A stretch of DNA of 64,000 bases from Campylobacterota bacterium (GCA_003650125.1 QNFX01000005.1:20705-84704); one strand, 5' to 3'; positions 7,777-16,869 are shown, counted from the stretch's first letter. Notes: a model not told the origin generated them from the sequence alone. Numbers and translations: made by a program.

Positions 7777-9269
7777 TAATAATAATCCTTGGGACTAATT
7801 CCATGTTTTTCTATTTTACGGAGGAGGGTTTTTTTCGGAATATTTGCCTTAAGAGCAGTTTGATTAATCTTGCCTCTATTTAAAACGAGCGCCTGGATAA
7901 TAAATTCTTTTTCAAATAAATTCTTGGCCTCCTGAAAGTCAAGTCTGGATTCGCCCTCCCTATCATGGGCAGCAAAAGTGAAGCTATAGCCCTCACTACT
8001 TCTAGTAATTTCCTCGTCAAGCACTGATTGTTGTATTTCGTTAAAATCAATCTCAACATCATCTTCTTTAATTTTTTCTTCCGGCCCTTTTTTCGCTCCT
8101 TTTTTTACCGTATCAGGAAGAGCAGGCAAGCTGATACAATCTGAAGTCTCAATAATAAAAGCATGCTCGATTACATTTCTAAGTTCACGAATATTTCCTG
8201 GCCAAGAATAATTTTTCAAAGTTTCCATAGCTTCAGGAATTAGTCCTGTAATCTCTAAATTATGAACATGGTTAAAATATTTTATATAATAGCTTACCAG
8301 ATGAGGAATATCAGAAATTCTATCCCTTAGTGGTGGAAGGAAAACAGGAAGAACATTTAATCTATAAAAAAGATCTTCTCTAAAGCTACCCTCTTTAATC
8401 ATATTTTCAAACGACTTGTGAGAGGCAGCAATAATCCTAACATCTACTTTTACATCCCGGTTAGCGCCAACTGGTGTAAAATTTTGTTCTTGCAGTACTC
8501 TCAAAAGTTTTACCTGCATTCCAGGACTAATATCTCCAATCTCATCGAGAAATAAGGTTCCTCCATTTGCATATTGAAATTTACCAAGTTTTCTCTCGGA
8601 AGCACCCGTAAAGGCCCCTTTTTCATGTCCGAAAAGTTCACTCTCAATAAGAGTGTCCGGAATAGCAGCGAGATTTATAGTGACAAATTTTTCATCTTTT
8701 CTCGGCCCATTGTAATGAATGGCACGGGCAACAAGTTCTTTACCGGTTCCCGATTCTCCTCTGATAAGCACCGGAGTTGGAACCTTGGCGAGTTTGGAAA
8801 TTATATTAAAAACTTTTATCATAACATCAGATTCACCGACGAATTTATCACCATCATCTTTTCCAAGCGATAGACTTGGAGCTGAGAAGGCCGATGTTTC
8901 AACTAGTGATCTTGCTTTTAAGGCCCTTTTTATAAGAGCGACAAGATTTTCTGAACTGATGGGTTTTTCAAGATAGTTATAGGCACCTTCTTTAACCGCT
9001 TTTACCGCATCAGAAACATTTGAATAGGCGGTGAGGATTAAAACGGTAATCGATGGGTCATGTTTTTTAATTTCTGTAAGTGCTGTAATCCCATCCATTT
9101 CTGGCATGTTCACATCCATCACTACAAGATCATATTTTTCTTGGTAGACTTTCCCTAAGGCCTCTTTACCATTGTCAGCAACATCTACGTTGAAGTGGTG
9201 AAACTCCAAGGCCTGCCGGATATTTTCCTGCAACACTTTATCATCATCAACCACCAATACCTTATGCAT
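7776..9269 (-). CDS. NtrC-family sigma-54-dependent response regulator
   Basis: A 497-residue transcription activator. Residues 1-115 are a receiver with phospho-acceptor Asp52 (VVMDVNMPEMDG). Residues about 143-375 are the AAA+ domain with Walker A GESGTGKE at 171-178 and the sigma-54 contact loop GAFTGA at 218-223, followed by an acidic linker and a Fis-type helix-turn-helix near 450-497. All parts needed for sigma-54 activation are intact. It starts 8 nt after the CHASE2 kinase gene, its likely cognate sensor, and its stop touches the lspA start. It may therefore be cotranscribed with lipoprotein maturation genes. Targets are unknown. Confidence 0.93.
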   Translation of the reverse strand: MHKVLVVDDDKVLQENIRQALEFHHFNVDVADNGKEALGKVYQEKYDLVVMDVNMPEMDGITALTEIKKHDPSITVLILTAYSNVSDAVKAVKEGAYNYLEKPISSENLVALIKRALKARSLVETSAFSAPSLSLGKDDGDKFVGESDVMIKVFNIISKLAKVPTPVLIRGESGTGKELVARAIHYNGPRKDEKFVTINLAAIPDTLIESELFGHEKGAFTGASERKLGKFQYANGGTLFLDEIGDISPGMQVKLLRVLQEQNFTPVGANRDVKVDVRIIAASHKSFENMIKEGSFREDLFYRLNVLPVFLPPLRDRISDIPHLVSYYIKYFNHVHNLEITGLIPEAMETLKNYSWPGNIRELRNVIEHAFIIETSDCISLPALPDTVKKGAKKGPEEKIKEDDVEIDFNEIQQSVLDEEITRSSEGYSFTFAAHDREGESRLDFQEAKNLFEKEFIIQALVLNRGKINQTALKANIPKKTLLRKIEKHGISPKDYY

Positions 9270-9277
9270 AAAATCTC

Positions 9278-11155
9278 CTAAGCATTAACTAGCTTTATTA
9301 CAAATTGGGTTCCCTTCCCTAAAGTTGATTCTACAGAAATTGAACCTCCATGTAATTCCACAAAATATTTTACCAAGTAAAGGCCTAGTCCTGTTCCCTT
9401 AATCCTGTGGCTCGCGTTATTTTTAACCCTATAAAACTTATCAAAAACATGGCCCAGATCTTCAGCGGCAATCCCCACACCATGATCTGCTATTTCTATA
9501 TAAACGTAGTTAGGATCATCCCAGGTTTTAATTTTTATCTCAGGCCCTTCGGCTGAATATTTTATGGCATTTTCCACTAAATTGTGGATAACCCTCTTAA
9601 TTAATAGGCCATCTATCTGTATGGGATATAAAGGGCCAAGCTCTAAGTTAAAATTGACATGCTTATAGGAAGATTCTTTTTCAATTTCTTCAAGACTCGT
9701 CTCAATAATTTGCGTGACATCAATAGAAGTTTTATTAAGTACTAATTTTCGCGATTCAATCTTGGTCAAATCTAAAATAGAAGAAATAAAATTATTTAAT
9801 TCAGAAGTTGAAGTAATGATGGAATCAAGGTTTTTATCAAAATTGGGATCCTGAGGACCTCGTTGCAACATATTTTCTGCAATACCCGTGATCTTGGCCA
9901 TAGGGGTTTTAAGATCATGGCTCATTAAAGAGATAAAATTTTGTTTAAGGCCTTCCACCTTCTTGAGTAGTTTCGCCTCTTCTTCAATAGCAAAGCGTTG
10001 CTGGTATTCACCAATCGCTCTAAAGGGTATCCAAATATAGTAAACGATAAAAACAGAGAGGATTAGATGAATGGTATAGAGCCAATATCCAAAAATTATA
10101 AAGATTAAGTAAGATAGCAGCACCAAGACCATCATAATCGAGATAATTATAAATAGCCCCGTGGTCGGCCTTAGTCTTGAAATCCCAAAAGATAAAAAGA
10201 CCGCCATCAGGATTGAAAGGATGGTTGATATCTGACGAGGAACTTTAAAAACAGTTTTATTTTGCAGTAGCGATTGAATCCTCTCTGCATGAATGTTCAT
10301 CCGTGTCGATTCAAAAGATTCTCGATTAAAAGGAGTCATCACAAAATTATTTCGATTAGACAAATAGGTAGGCCCTATTAAAACTATCTTATCTTTAAAA
10401 AGTCCTTCCGGATAATCCCCAACCACTACCTGGTGAAAAGGAATACTTTTAATCTGACTCTTACCTTCTACCGGGGAGGTATAGTATCTAAAGAGGGCAT
10501 AGGTGGTATCATCTTCTCTAACATAGAAGGAACCTTGAATATTTTTTATTTCCAAGGGGCCTTTCCCTTCAAAAAAACGATATTTATTGGCCGTCCATAG
10601 AAAAATGGAGGGCTCTCCATGATGAATCAGAGGAACTGATCTAATAATCTCATCTTTAGAAAAATTTGAAGGTGACTGTTTTGGCCTGGCGATGGAGTGG
10701 CCAAAACTTTGCAGATCTACCGGGGGTAGATATTCCCCCCATTCATCTTCGTCAGTGGCGAAACGAAAAACACCATCATTTTTAGTAAATTTTTTAATCT
10801 CAGATCTAAGTCTAATGAGATTCTTTTGTTCCTGAACTGATTCCGGATCCAATAAATTAACAAAATAATTAATGATCTTAGGCCTATCTTTGCTGAGTCT
10901 TTTAAAGAGTCGTATATGACTGGCATAAGTATAGGGATACTTTTCACCTAGGAACTGATCACTTTCTTCATCTATAGTAACAATGACAATATTATCTTCA
11001 AATTTGCTGCCAATATCTAATTTGATTTTAAAATCATAGAACATGGCCTCAAGAGAAATAAAAGAATATTGAACTAAAATAATAATAAAAAAAATCGTAA
11101 AGAAAAGCGGGACAATGCCAAAGAAATTATTTGATTTGAAGATCTTTTTTAACAT
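9278..11155 (-). CDS. CHASE2-domain sensor histidine kinase
   Basis: A 625-residue membrane kinase. One N-terminal membrane segment (about 12-34) leads to a periplasmic CHASE2-like sensor (about 40-300, including IVIVTIDEESD and FKDKIVLIGPTY), then three close membrane segments (about 308-376), a short coiled linker, the dimerisation/phosphorylation domain with His413 in SLMSHDLKTP, and an ATPase domain with DHGVGIAAED and GTGLGLYLVK. This is the standard CHASE2 kinase layout. It lies between the pseudo-M48 gene (1 nt away) and the sigma-54 response regulator (8 nt away), which is presumably its partner. The signal sensed by CHASE2 is not known from sequence. Confidence 0.92.
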   Translation of the reverse strand: MLKKIFKSNNFFGIVPLFFTIFFIIILVQYSFISLEAMFYDFKIKLDIGSKFEDNIVIVTIDEESDQFLGEKYPYTYASHIRLFKRLSKDRPKIINYFVNLLDPESVQEQKNLIRLRSEIKKFTKNDGVFRFATDEDEWGEYLPPVDLQSFGHSIARPKQSPSNFSKDEIIRSVPLIHHGEPSIFLWTANKYRFFEGKGPLEIKNIQGSFYVREDDTTYALFRYYTSPVEGKSQIKSIPFHQVVVGDYPEGLFKDKIVLIGPTYLSNRNNFVMTPFNRESFESTRMNIHAERIQSLLQNKTVFKVPRQISTILSILMAVFLSFGISRLRPTTGLFIIISIMMVLVLLSYLIFIIFGYWLYTIHLILSVFIVYYIWIPFRAIGEYQQRFAIEEEAKLLKKVEGLKQNFISLMSHDLKTPMAKITGIAENMLQRGPQDPNFDKNLDSIITSTSELNNFISSILDLTKIESRKLVLNKTSIDVTQIIETSLEEIEKESSYKHVNFNLELGPLYPIQIDGLLIKRVIHNLVENAIKYSAEGPEIKIKTWDDPNYVYIEIADHGVGIAAEDLGHVFDKFYRVKNNASHRIKGTGLGLYLVKYFVELHGGSISVESTLGKGTQFVIKLVNA

Positions 11156-11156
11156 T

Positions 11157-12032
11157 CTAACTTTCTTTTACCAGTGTTTTATATCTCGCACTTGGGCCAT
11201 ATTCGAAGTCGAAAAAATTCTGGAATAATTCCTCCTCTTGATGATCGGCCAAGGCCAAATTTTGAAAAAAACAAGATAACAAGTTATCCCGGTTAAAACT
11301 CTCTACCTGTCCAATTTTAAAAATAGCAGAGGCAAAAGGGGCCCGAAGACCTGATTCCTGTAAAAATTTGTGGTCCTCTTCCCTTAGATTTTTCTCTCTT
11401 CGAAAAAGAAAAACTTTGGCCAAATAGAATGGTGATAAAAAGAAAAAACGCAGGGTAGAGAAAAGACCCTTAGAGGAATTTTCTTTTCCAAAAAAAAGAA
11501 TGGGCAAAAATATAATGATTAACAAAAAATTAGCAAGGCTTCGAAATATCGCCTCTCCAGATTTAACTCTAAAAAGAGCATAATAAACTAAGACCTGAAG
11601 CTCTCCATGAGAGAGCATTTGCAGCAGTCCTTCTCCAATTATTATTTTCGGCCGAGAAAAAATGTTGTCCAGCACATAAATATTACCTGAAAACCTGGAG
11701 GAAGAGTAAATCCCCACATCTTCTAGGCCAAGTCTAAAAGAGAGATTTTTTACATAATCCATCATCTTTTCTTTCTCCCCTAACCGACGTGGATTAGTGA
11801 AAAAGATCATCAGCTTATCGCTTAGCAAGACCACTAAAAACAGGCATATAAGACCCATTCCCAGACCTATAACCTCACCCTGGAGGGGCCAAACAAACAT
11901 TCCTAGGACGGCAAATGGTACAAACCACAAGAGAATCAAAGAAATAAAGACCAAAGCTCGCAAAAAATCCTCCACCGTATTAATGCATTCTATCAATGGC
12001 TTTATTACAAAACCGACATTAATTATAGACAA
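11157..12032 (-). CDS. Membrane protein with a degenerate M48 (HtpX-like) peptidase fold
   Basis: A 291-residue membrane protein. Two hydrophobic segments (about 25-50 and 54-72) are followed by a region that tracks M48 peptidases: IIIGEGLLQMLSHGELQVL (130-148) corresponds to the usual strand and helix before the zinc helix. Where HExxH should stand, residues 150-154 read YYALF, so all zinc ligands there are lost. A further hydrophobic segment (about 166-181) fits HtpX topology. It is first in the operon with the CHASE2 kinase, response regulator, lspA and lgt. The start is uncertain: the TTG at 12032 has no Shine-Dalgarno and lies on a possible TATAAT, so a TTG at 11996 or GTG at 11975 is possible. 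A sensory or scaffolding role is inference. Confidence 0.65.
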   Translation of the reverse strand: MSIINVGFVIKPLIECINTVEDFLRALVFISLILLWFVPFAVLGMFVWPLQGEVIGLGMGLICLFLVVLLSDKLMIFFTNPRRLGEKEKMMDYVKNLSFRLGLEDVGIYSSSRFSGNIYVLDNIFSRPKIIIGEGLLQMLSHGELQVLVYYALFRVKSGEAIFRSLANFLLIIIFLPILFFGKENSSKGLFSTLRFFFLSPFYLAKVFLFRREKNLREEDHKFLQESGLRAPFASAIFKIGQVESFNRDNLLSCFFQNLALADHQEEELFQNFFDFEYGPSARYKTLVKES

Positions 12033-12166
12033 TTAGGCGGAAAAACGCTATAACGCATCAATAAGAATAGTGTATAGACCTTTTTTCTATGACGCCACAA
12101 GTATTTGAATTTATACATCTTTTAGGCGAGAAAATGATAGAAAAAGATTTTTTATAGGAATCAAAT

Positions 12167-13009
12167 ATGCAAATCAATAATCTATTATTTGGAACCGCTG
12201 GGGTTCCAAACTCCACTCCGAAAAAAAATAATCCAATTGATGGAGTTAAGGCCATTCATGAGCTAGGCCTCGATTGTATGCAACTAGAATTCGCCCATGG
12301 GGTACGAATGAAAGAAGAGGTTTCTTCAGACCTTCGAAAAATATCCTATGAACTAGGAGTACCTCTCACCTCTCACGGCCCATACTATATAAACCTCAAT
12401 GCTAGAGAACAGGATAAAATCGATTCCTCTGTAGAGAGAATCATTCAAACCGCCAAGATCAGTGATCTTTGTGGGGCCGAATCTATGACTTTTCACGCTG
12501 CCTTTTACATGAAGGATTCTCCTTTTGATGTTTTTGATCTAGTAGAAAAAAGTCTAAATGTTATTGAAGAAAGACTGGGAAGACTGGATATAGAAATTGA
12601 GCTTAGACCTGAACTGACGGGAAAAACTAGCCAGTTTGGATCTCTAGAAGAGCTGATCAGTTTAACTAAATCAGTTAACTCTTGTTCACCTTGTATGGAT
12701 TTCTCACATCTATTTGCCAGAACAGGTAAATATAACTCTTATGAGGAATTTTCATCAGTGCTAGAGAAGTTAAAAGAAGAACTAGGTGCTCATGTCCTAG
12801 ATCAAATGCATATTCATATTTCTGGTATCAGTTCAAACTCTAAGGGTGACCTAAAGCATTTGAACCTAGAAGATTCCAAATTCAATTGGAAAGAACTTAT
12901 CAGATGTCTTAAGGATAAAGACTGTAAGGGCTATGTTATCTGTAATAGTCCAAATCTTGAAAAAGATGCCTTGATGCTTAAAGAATATTATCACAGTCTT
13001 ACGGACTAA
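12167..13009 (+). CDS. Endonuclease IV-like TIM-barrel protein, archaeal-type Nfo
   Basis: A 280-residue TIM-barrel protein resembling archaeal-type endonuclease IV (AP endonuclease family 2). Visible family blocks are LLFGTAGVP at the N-terminus, LTSHGPYYINLN, MTFHAAFY, PELTGKTSQFG, CMDFSHLFAR and MHIHISGI, which supply most expected metal ligands. At the C-terminus, where endonuclease IV has a ligand Glu in an ETP motif, this protein reads CNSP, so one ligand may be missing. It could be an AP endonuclease or a sugar isomerase of the same fold. AGGAAT lies just before the ATG. It stands alone on its strand and overlaps the opposing lipoprotein gene by 11 bp. Confidence 0.75.
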   Translation: MQINNLLFGTAGVPNSTPKKNNPIDGVKAIHELGLDCMQLEFAHGVRMKEEVSSDLRKISYELGVPLTSHGPYYINLNAREQDKIDSSVERIIQTAKISDLCGAESMTFHAAFYMKDSPFDVFDLVEKSLNVIEERLGRLDIEIELRPELTGKTSQFGSLEELISLTKSVNSCSPCMDFSHLFARTGKYNSYEEFSSVLEKLKEELGAHVLDQMHIHISGISSNSKGDLKHLNLEDSKFNWKELIRCLKDKDCKGYVICNSPNLEKDALMLKEYYHSLTD

Positions 13010-13427
13010 TCGGTCCTTTTGAATCAATATAAGTTTTTACGTTAGTAACATCACTGACTTTCCAGGATCCATCAACTTTCACCATCTCAGCGATCTTTTT
13101 TACTTCCGATCTAAAAGTCTCTACTTCCCCTTTAAAAGTGGCAAAAGAGAGTGTGTAGGTAATTGAACATTTTTCTTCTGAACAATTTTTTAAGTTAATT
13201 TTAACTCTTTTAAGCTTTTTATCTGAGGTCTTATAGAGACTATTAAAATTTACCTCACTCATTGTCTCTATTTGGGCCTTAACACTTCCCGTAGACATTT
13301 TAACCAGCTTTTCACGCTTTTGCTCACCAGAGAAACGATAGTTAATATAGTTTTTAAGCGCCTGCTCAGGGCCTTCTGGCGCCATACAAGAGTAAACTAA
13401 AAACAGAAGGAAAATTTGCTTGATCAC
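12999..13427 (-). CDS. Small predicted lipoprotein
   Basis: 142 residues with a short signal peptide and a lipobox-like LVYSC, so Cys14 is the probable lipid-attachment site. The mature part is charged and beta-rich, ending in a KVDGSWKVSDV stretch of the kind seen in small NTF2-like or DUF4878-type lipoproteins, where a WK(V) near the C-terminus is common; that resemblance is weak. It follows the PilZ protein by 5 nt, probably in the same operon. Function unknown. Confidence 0.65.
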   Translation of the reverse strand: MIKQIFLLFLVYSCMAPEGPEQALKNYINYRFSGEQKREKLVKMSTGSVKAQIETMSEVNFNSLYKTSDKKLKRVKINLKNCSEEKCSITYTLSFATFKGEVETFRSEVKKIAEMVKVDGSWKVSDVTNVKTYIDSKGPISP

Positions 13428-13432
13428 TTTAA

Positions 13433-14152
13433 TTATCCTTTTGATCGATATCCTCGATCATCTATAATTTTATAAAAATCTTTCCACCCTAAAAAATTAT
13501 CGGAATTGTCATTATCATTAAATCTAATTCCTGCCCCTTTGCCAAATCTAGTCACAATATGCCCAACTTCTTCAAATTCAATATCTTCAAAGTTTACCCT
13601 AAGTCTTATCGGTTTTTTAGTATGGGGAATATCATCTCTTGAAATAAAAAATAGACCTGATCTATTCCAGTTAGTTAAATTGCCTGCAATTGTTTGACCT
13701 TCTTCCGTTTCTAAACACACATTAAAAGCAAACGGAGGTCTTATTTCAACATCATTTAAGCTAAAATTAGGAGTATAGACTGCCTCTTCCAGCTCTCTAT
13801 TCCAAAGTCCTAAAAAATAAAAAGTAACAAAAAAATAGATCAAAGTGAGGAAAAGGATAATTTTATTAAAATCCTCAAAGAAGAGATACAAACTAAGACC
13901 AAATATCCCCGTAAAAAATAAGAACAATAAATATTTACTAAATACTCGAACAAAAAATACTGAGATAAAGGATAAGAAAAATAAAATGGTAATAGGCCAT
14001 TTATCCTTTAACAGATAAAAAAAACTTAGACGGTTAAAGGCCGATTCACCATTTTTAAAAGCATAGAGGATATGGAGAAAAAAAAGGGAAAAGACCAAAA
14101 CAATTAAAACATTTTGAATGGTGATATTTCTTTTATATAATTTAAGACCCAT
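13433..14152 (-). CDS. Membrane protein with C-terminal PilZ-like domain
   Basis: 239 residues. The N-terminal 125 contain about four hydrophobic segments, and the C-terminal 100 form a PilZ-like beta domain: GNLTNWNRSGLFF (about 158-170) corresponds to the PilZ D/NxSxxG motif and GKGAGIRF to the second conserved block. PilZ domains usually bind cyclic di-GMP; the Arg-rich RxxxR upstream motif is not obvious, so binding is uncertain. It is followed by a small lipoprotein gene 5 nt away. No Shine-Dalgarno is evident before the ATG. Confidence 0.7.
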   Translation of the reverse strand: MGLKLYKRNITIQNVLIVLVFSLFFLHILYAFKNGESAFNRLSFFYLLKDKWPITILFFLSFISVFFVRVFSKYLLFLFFTGIFGLSLYLFFEDFNKIILFLTLIYFFVTFYFLGLWNRELEEAVYTPNFSLNDVEIRPPFAFNVCLETEEGQTIAGNLTNWNRSGLFFISRDDIPHTKKPIRLRVNFEDIEFEEVGHIVTRFGKGAGIRFNDNDNSDNFLGWKDFYKIIDDRGYRSKG

Positions 14153-14204
14153 AAGTTAACGCTCGGTGTTCTAAAATTCCGACCCTTTTTCCAGAATAAC
14201 AAAT

Positions 14205-15113
14205 TTAAAGAGGAAGTTCATGGATTATCTTTTCAAAGTAAATTCCGCTTTTAGCTAAACTTTTTATCCCCTCTTTTAAGACAATGGCCTTTTCTCCACT
14301 GGTGTTATCTACTTCTCTAGAGGTCAAATTAATCAAATTTTTTGATGTTGCCCCATAAGAGTTCTCCTCCAAATTAATTTTTACCGAGTCAAATGCTCCA
14401 AAGCTTTGGCAAAACTCATAAAATATTTTCGGCCTGCCCTCTAACAAGTCAAACATGCCGGAAAAATAATTAGCAACATTTCCCCAATCAATATATTCCC
14501 CTTCAGGAATCACCACGGGAATATCTGCTGCTTCATACTTGCATACAGATTCAAAAAAACCGGAAAATCCTTTTTCCTTTTTTAACTTGGCCAAATTAAC
14601 CAAGGCCATGCCAGAAAAAGTAATCCCCGCTTCCTCTCTCGGTCCTTTTATTCTTTTTAAAAGGCCATCTTCTATCGCAAGTTGAGAGTAAGGAGATCCT
14701 TTAGGAATCTCTAAACCAAACAAAGTTACCACGTGATCGCAAACTAAATCTAAACCCTCTTTTAAAAATCTTTCAGCAAAAAAATAGAATTGATCCGCGG
14801 CCAGATAGAGAAAGTTACCATGGTAATTCACATCATCCCTACTGGCGATGTTATGAATTGCTCCTCCCGTTCCCAGTATTTCTGGTTCAAAAACCAGCTC
14901 TACATTCTCCTCTTTAATGTCTTTAAATAACTCTGCCTGATGATGAATATTTATAAATATTTTCTTTGCTCCCAACTCTTTAGCAAATTTTATTTGTAGT
15001 TCAAGTAAGGTCTTCTCAAAGATCGGCCATAGCGGTTTGGGCAATACTTCTCCTATCGGTCCCATCCTGGTTCCAAAACCTGCACATAATATCAATGCGT
15101 AATCAATTTCCAT
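14205..15113 (-). CDS. murU: MurU-like sugar-1-phosphate nucleotidyltransferase
   Basis: A 302-residue nucleotidyltransferase. The N-terminal signature LILCAGFGTRMG with Arg16, then LPKPLWPI with Lys26, is the nucleotide-binding loop of the NTP-transferase family; YLAADQFYF supplies the metal-binding Asp. In the anhydroMurNAc salvage route, MurU makes UDP-MurNAc from MurNAc-1-phosphate. The call rests on the 11-bp overlap with an AmgK-like kinase that would supply this substrate. Length exceeds Pseudomonas MurU (about 225), with an extra C-terminal region of some 70 residues of unknown role. Confidence 0.78.
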   Translation of the reverse strand: MEIDYALILCAGFGTRMGPIGEVLPKPLWPIFEKTLLELQIKFAKELGAKKIFINIHHQAELFKDIKEENVELVFEPEILGTGGAIHNIASRDDVNYHGNFLYLAADQFYFFAERFLKEGLDLVCDHVVTLFGLEIPKGSPYSQLAIEDGLLKRIKGPREEAGITFSGMALVNLAKLKKEKGFSGFFESVCKYEAADIPVVIPEGEYIDWGNVANYFSGMFDLLEGRPKIFYEFCQSFGAFDSVKINLEENSYGATSKNLINLTSREVDNTSGEKAIVLKEGIKSLAKSGIYFEKIIHELPL

Positions 15114-16083
15114 TTTTAATCTTAAGTAAAAGCATTTGTAATTTTTTATATTCCGGATAGGGGCCTAGACGATTTATTAATTTATTCCAAGACCTATCAA
15201 TATATTTCAAATAAGAGTCATCCCCTCTTACTACATAGATCCTGGCAAAAGTTCCAACGGCTTTAAAAAGTCTTTGGATACTTATTAAATCATAGTCTTT
15301 TAAAAATTTAGAAAATTCACTTCCCGGGATATACTTATCAAAATAATATCTTTTAAGCTTTTCCACATTAGATAAAGTTATCTGGTAGTAACAATCATCT
15401 AAAAGAGAGGCCAAATCATATTGAGCGATTCCCGCCCTGGCGTCTTGAAAATCGATGAATATAGGGTCATCGCTTCTCAGCATAATATTTCGAGCATGAA
15501 AGTCTCGATGGTTTAGGACAAATACGCCACTGGATGCTTGCTCACAAAGAGAGCGAAAATTATCTTCAAATAAATCTAATTCTCCTTCCTCCCAATTATA
15601 TTTTAGATACTTTTCCACAAAATATTCTCGTGTAAGATTTATTTCAAAAAGAAGTCCATCTTTATCAAAAGAGGCCTTACTAGGAGTAGCACTGACATCA
15701 ACCTTTTGAAGGTTGGCCAGAGAATCTAGAACTTTTTTATAGATTTTAAATTCCTCTGTCTCATCTGCATCTGTAAGAAAATCTAAAAGGGTTCCTTCTC
15801 CTAAATCCTCTTGTAACAGATAACCCCCCTCTATATCTTGATCAAAAATTTTAGGAACGGGTATACCTTTTTCTTTAAATACCTTTTGTAAAAGAGTAAA
15901 TGAAGAAAAGGCCTTTTGATCGCAAAGACAAACGATATAAGTTGAATTATCTGTAGTAACTCTAAAATACTTCCGAGAAGAAGCATCACCTTTTATCTTT
16001 TTAATATTAGTAATACTTTTAGAACTTATAAGACCTTTATTTAAAGACGCGGAGAAGTTTTGATGAACTAATTCTATGCTCAT
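15103..16083 (-). CDS. amgK: AmgK-like anomeric sugar kinase (aminoglycoside phosphotransferase fold)
   Basis: A 326-residue kinase of the aminoglycoside phosphotransferase fold. The catalytic loop NHRDFHARN (Asp194, Asn199) and the metal site FIDFQDA (Asp211) are intact, as is the DYDLASLLDD-like helix after it. AmgK phosphorylates MurNAc/GlcNAc at the anomeric carbon, feeding MurU, which is the next gene. The pair bypasses early de novo UDP-MurNAc synthesis, so MurA inhibition by fosfomycin may be partly tolerated (inference from Pseudomonas). The ATG overlaps the stop of the upstream lipoprotein gene by 4 nt. Confidence 0.83.
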   Translation of the reverse strand: MSIELVHQNFSASLNKGLISSKSITNIKKIKGDASSRKYFRVTTDNSTYIVCLCDQKAFSSFTLLQKVFKEKGIPVPKIFDQDIEGGYLLQEDLGEGTLLDFLTDADETEEFKIYKKVLDSLANLQKVDVSATPSKASFDKDGLLFEINLTREYFVEKYLKYNWEEGELDLFEDNFRSLCEQASSGVFVLNHRDFHARNIMLRSDDPIFIDFQDARAGIAQYDLASLLDDCYYQITLSNVEKLKRYYFDKYIPGSEFSKFLKDYDLISIQRLFKAVGTFARIYVVRGDDSYLKYIDRSWNKLINRLGPYPEYKKLQMLLLKIKNGN

Positions 16084-16850
16084 GAATCTTTTTCTTCAAT
16101 TTCCTTAATAAGTTGATAATAACCTGGTGAGGAGTTTCTATCCTCTGCAACATTATTGTTTCCTTCATTTCCCTCTTTAACAAGAAAATTTTTAAGCGAG
16201 AATTCTTCACGGGATATATTTCGACCCCTTAACTGAAGGCCAAACTCCAAGGAGTTTTTATTTTGTGTTTGTAACCATAATAAATAAGAAGATGGGTCAT
16301 ACCCTGCCCTTCTCATCGAGAGAAAGGCCAATTTATCAATTTGTTTTTTTGCTTCAAAAGGTATCCGGGTAAGCTCTAGTAGGCGAGCTGTCTCTAAATA
16401 CCCCTTGGGGACTATAATATTTAAAGGATAGAGATTGCTATCACTTTTTATCATTTCAAAGGTTAAAACAGCTAAAAGCAACTCTTCCGTATTTAAAAAA
16501 TTTTTAACCAGCGCAGATGATAAGAAAAAGTTCCCTTTTGGTAGAGAAAAATGAAAAGGTTTTTTACTCTTTACAATAAAAAATTTGGCCTGGGCACGTC
16601 CCCTAAAGAGAAGTTCGTTATTCGCTTGGATCTTTCTATAAATCCTTTTTAAATACTTTTTAGACTTGGAAGATAATTTAATCAGACCTACATCTGGCGA
16701 GTTGAGATAAATTTTTGTGAACGAGACCATATGTTCGATATAATCTTCATCTTCAAGGGATTTATAGGATTTTAGCGCAAAAGGCCCTTTTTTCGGATTA
16801 AATAAAGAGCAACTGCTTAAAAGAAATAAAAATATCAGTCCAAGTTTCAT
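16080..16850 (-). CDS. Lipoprotein with degenerate M48-type peptidase domain
   Basis: A 256-residue predicted lipoprotein (lipobox LSSC, Cys14). Residues about 88-195 track periplasmic M48 (BepA/LoiP-type) peptidases: FHFSLPKGNFFLSSALV matches the usual NAFALPGG-type strand, TEELLLAVL the next helix, and IDKLAFLSMRRAGYDP the helix after the active site. The zinc motif HExxH is replaced by FEMIK (131-135), retaining only the Glu. It should therefore be proteolytically dead. It overlaps the AmgK start by 4 nt and follows the LysM lipoprotein by 19 nt, so it may belong to an envelope-remodelling operon, perhaps as a chaperone or scaffold. Confidence 0.65.
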   Translation of the reverse strand: MKLGLIFLFLLSSCSLFNPKKGPFALKSYKSLEDEDYIEHMVSFTKIYLNSPDVGLIKLSSKSKKYLKRIYRKIQANNELLFRGRAQAKFFIVKSKKPFHFSLPKGNFFLSSALVKNFLNTEELLLAVLTFEMIKSDSNLYPLNIIVPKGYLETARLLELTRIPFEAKKQIDKLAFLSMRRAGYDPSSYLLWLQTQNKNSLEFGLQLRGRNISREEFSLKNFLVKEGNEGNNNVAEDRNSSPGYYQLIKEIEEKDS

Positions 16851-16869
16851 ACCTGGACTTTATTTACCC

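Noticed and set aside
8574..8976. Two plus-strand open frames inside the sigma-54 regulator gene
   Set aside because: They are antisense shadows of a conserved AAA+ domain with no start signals.
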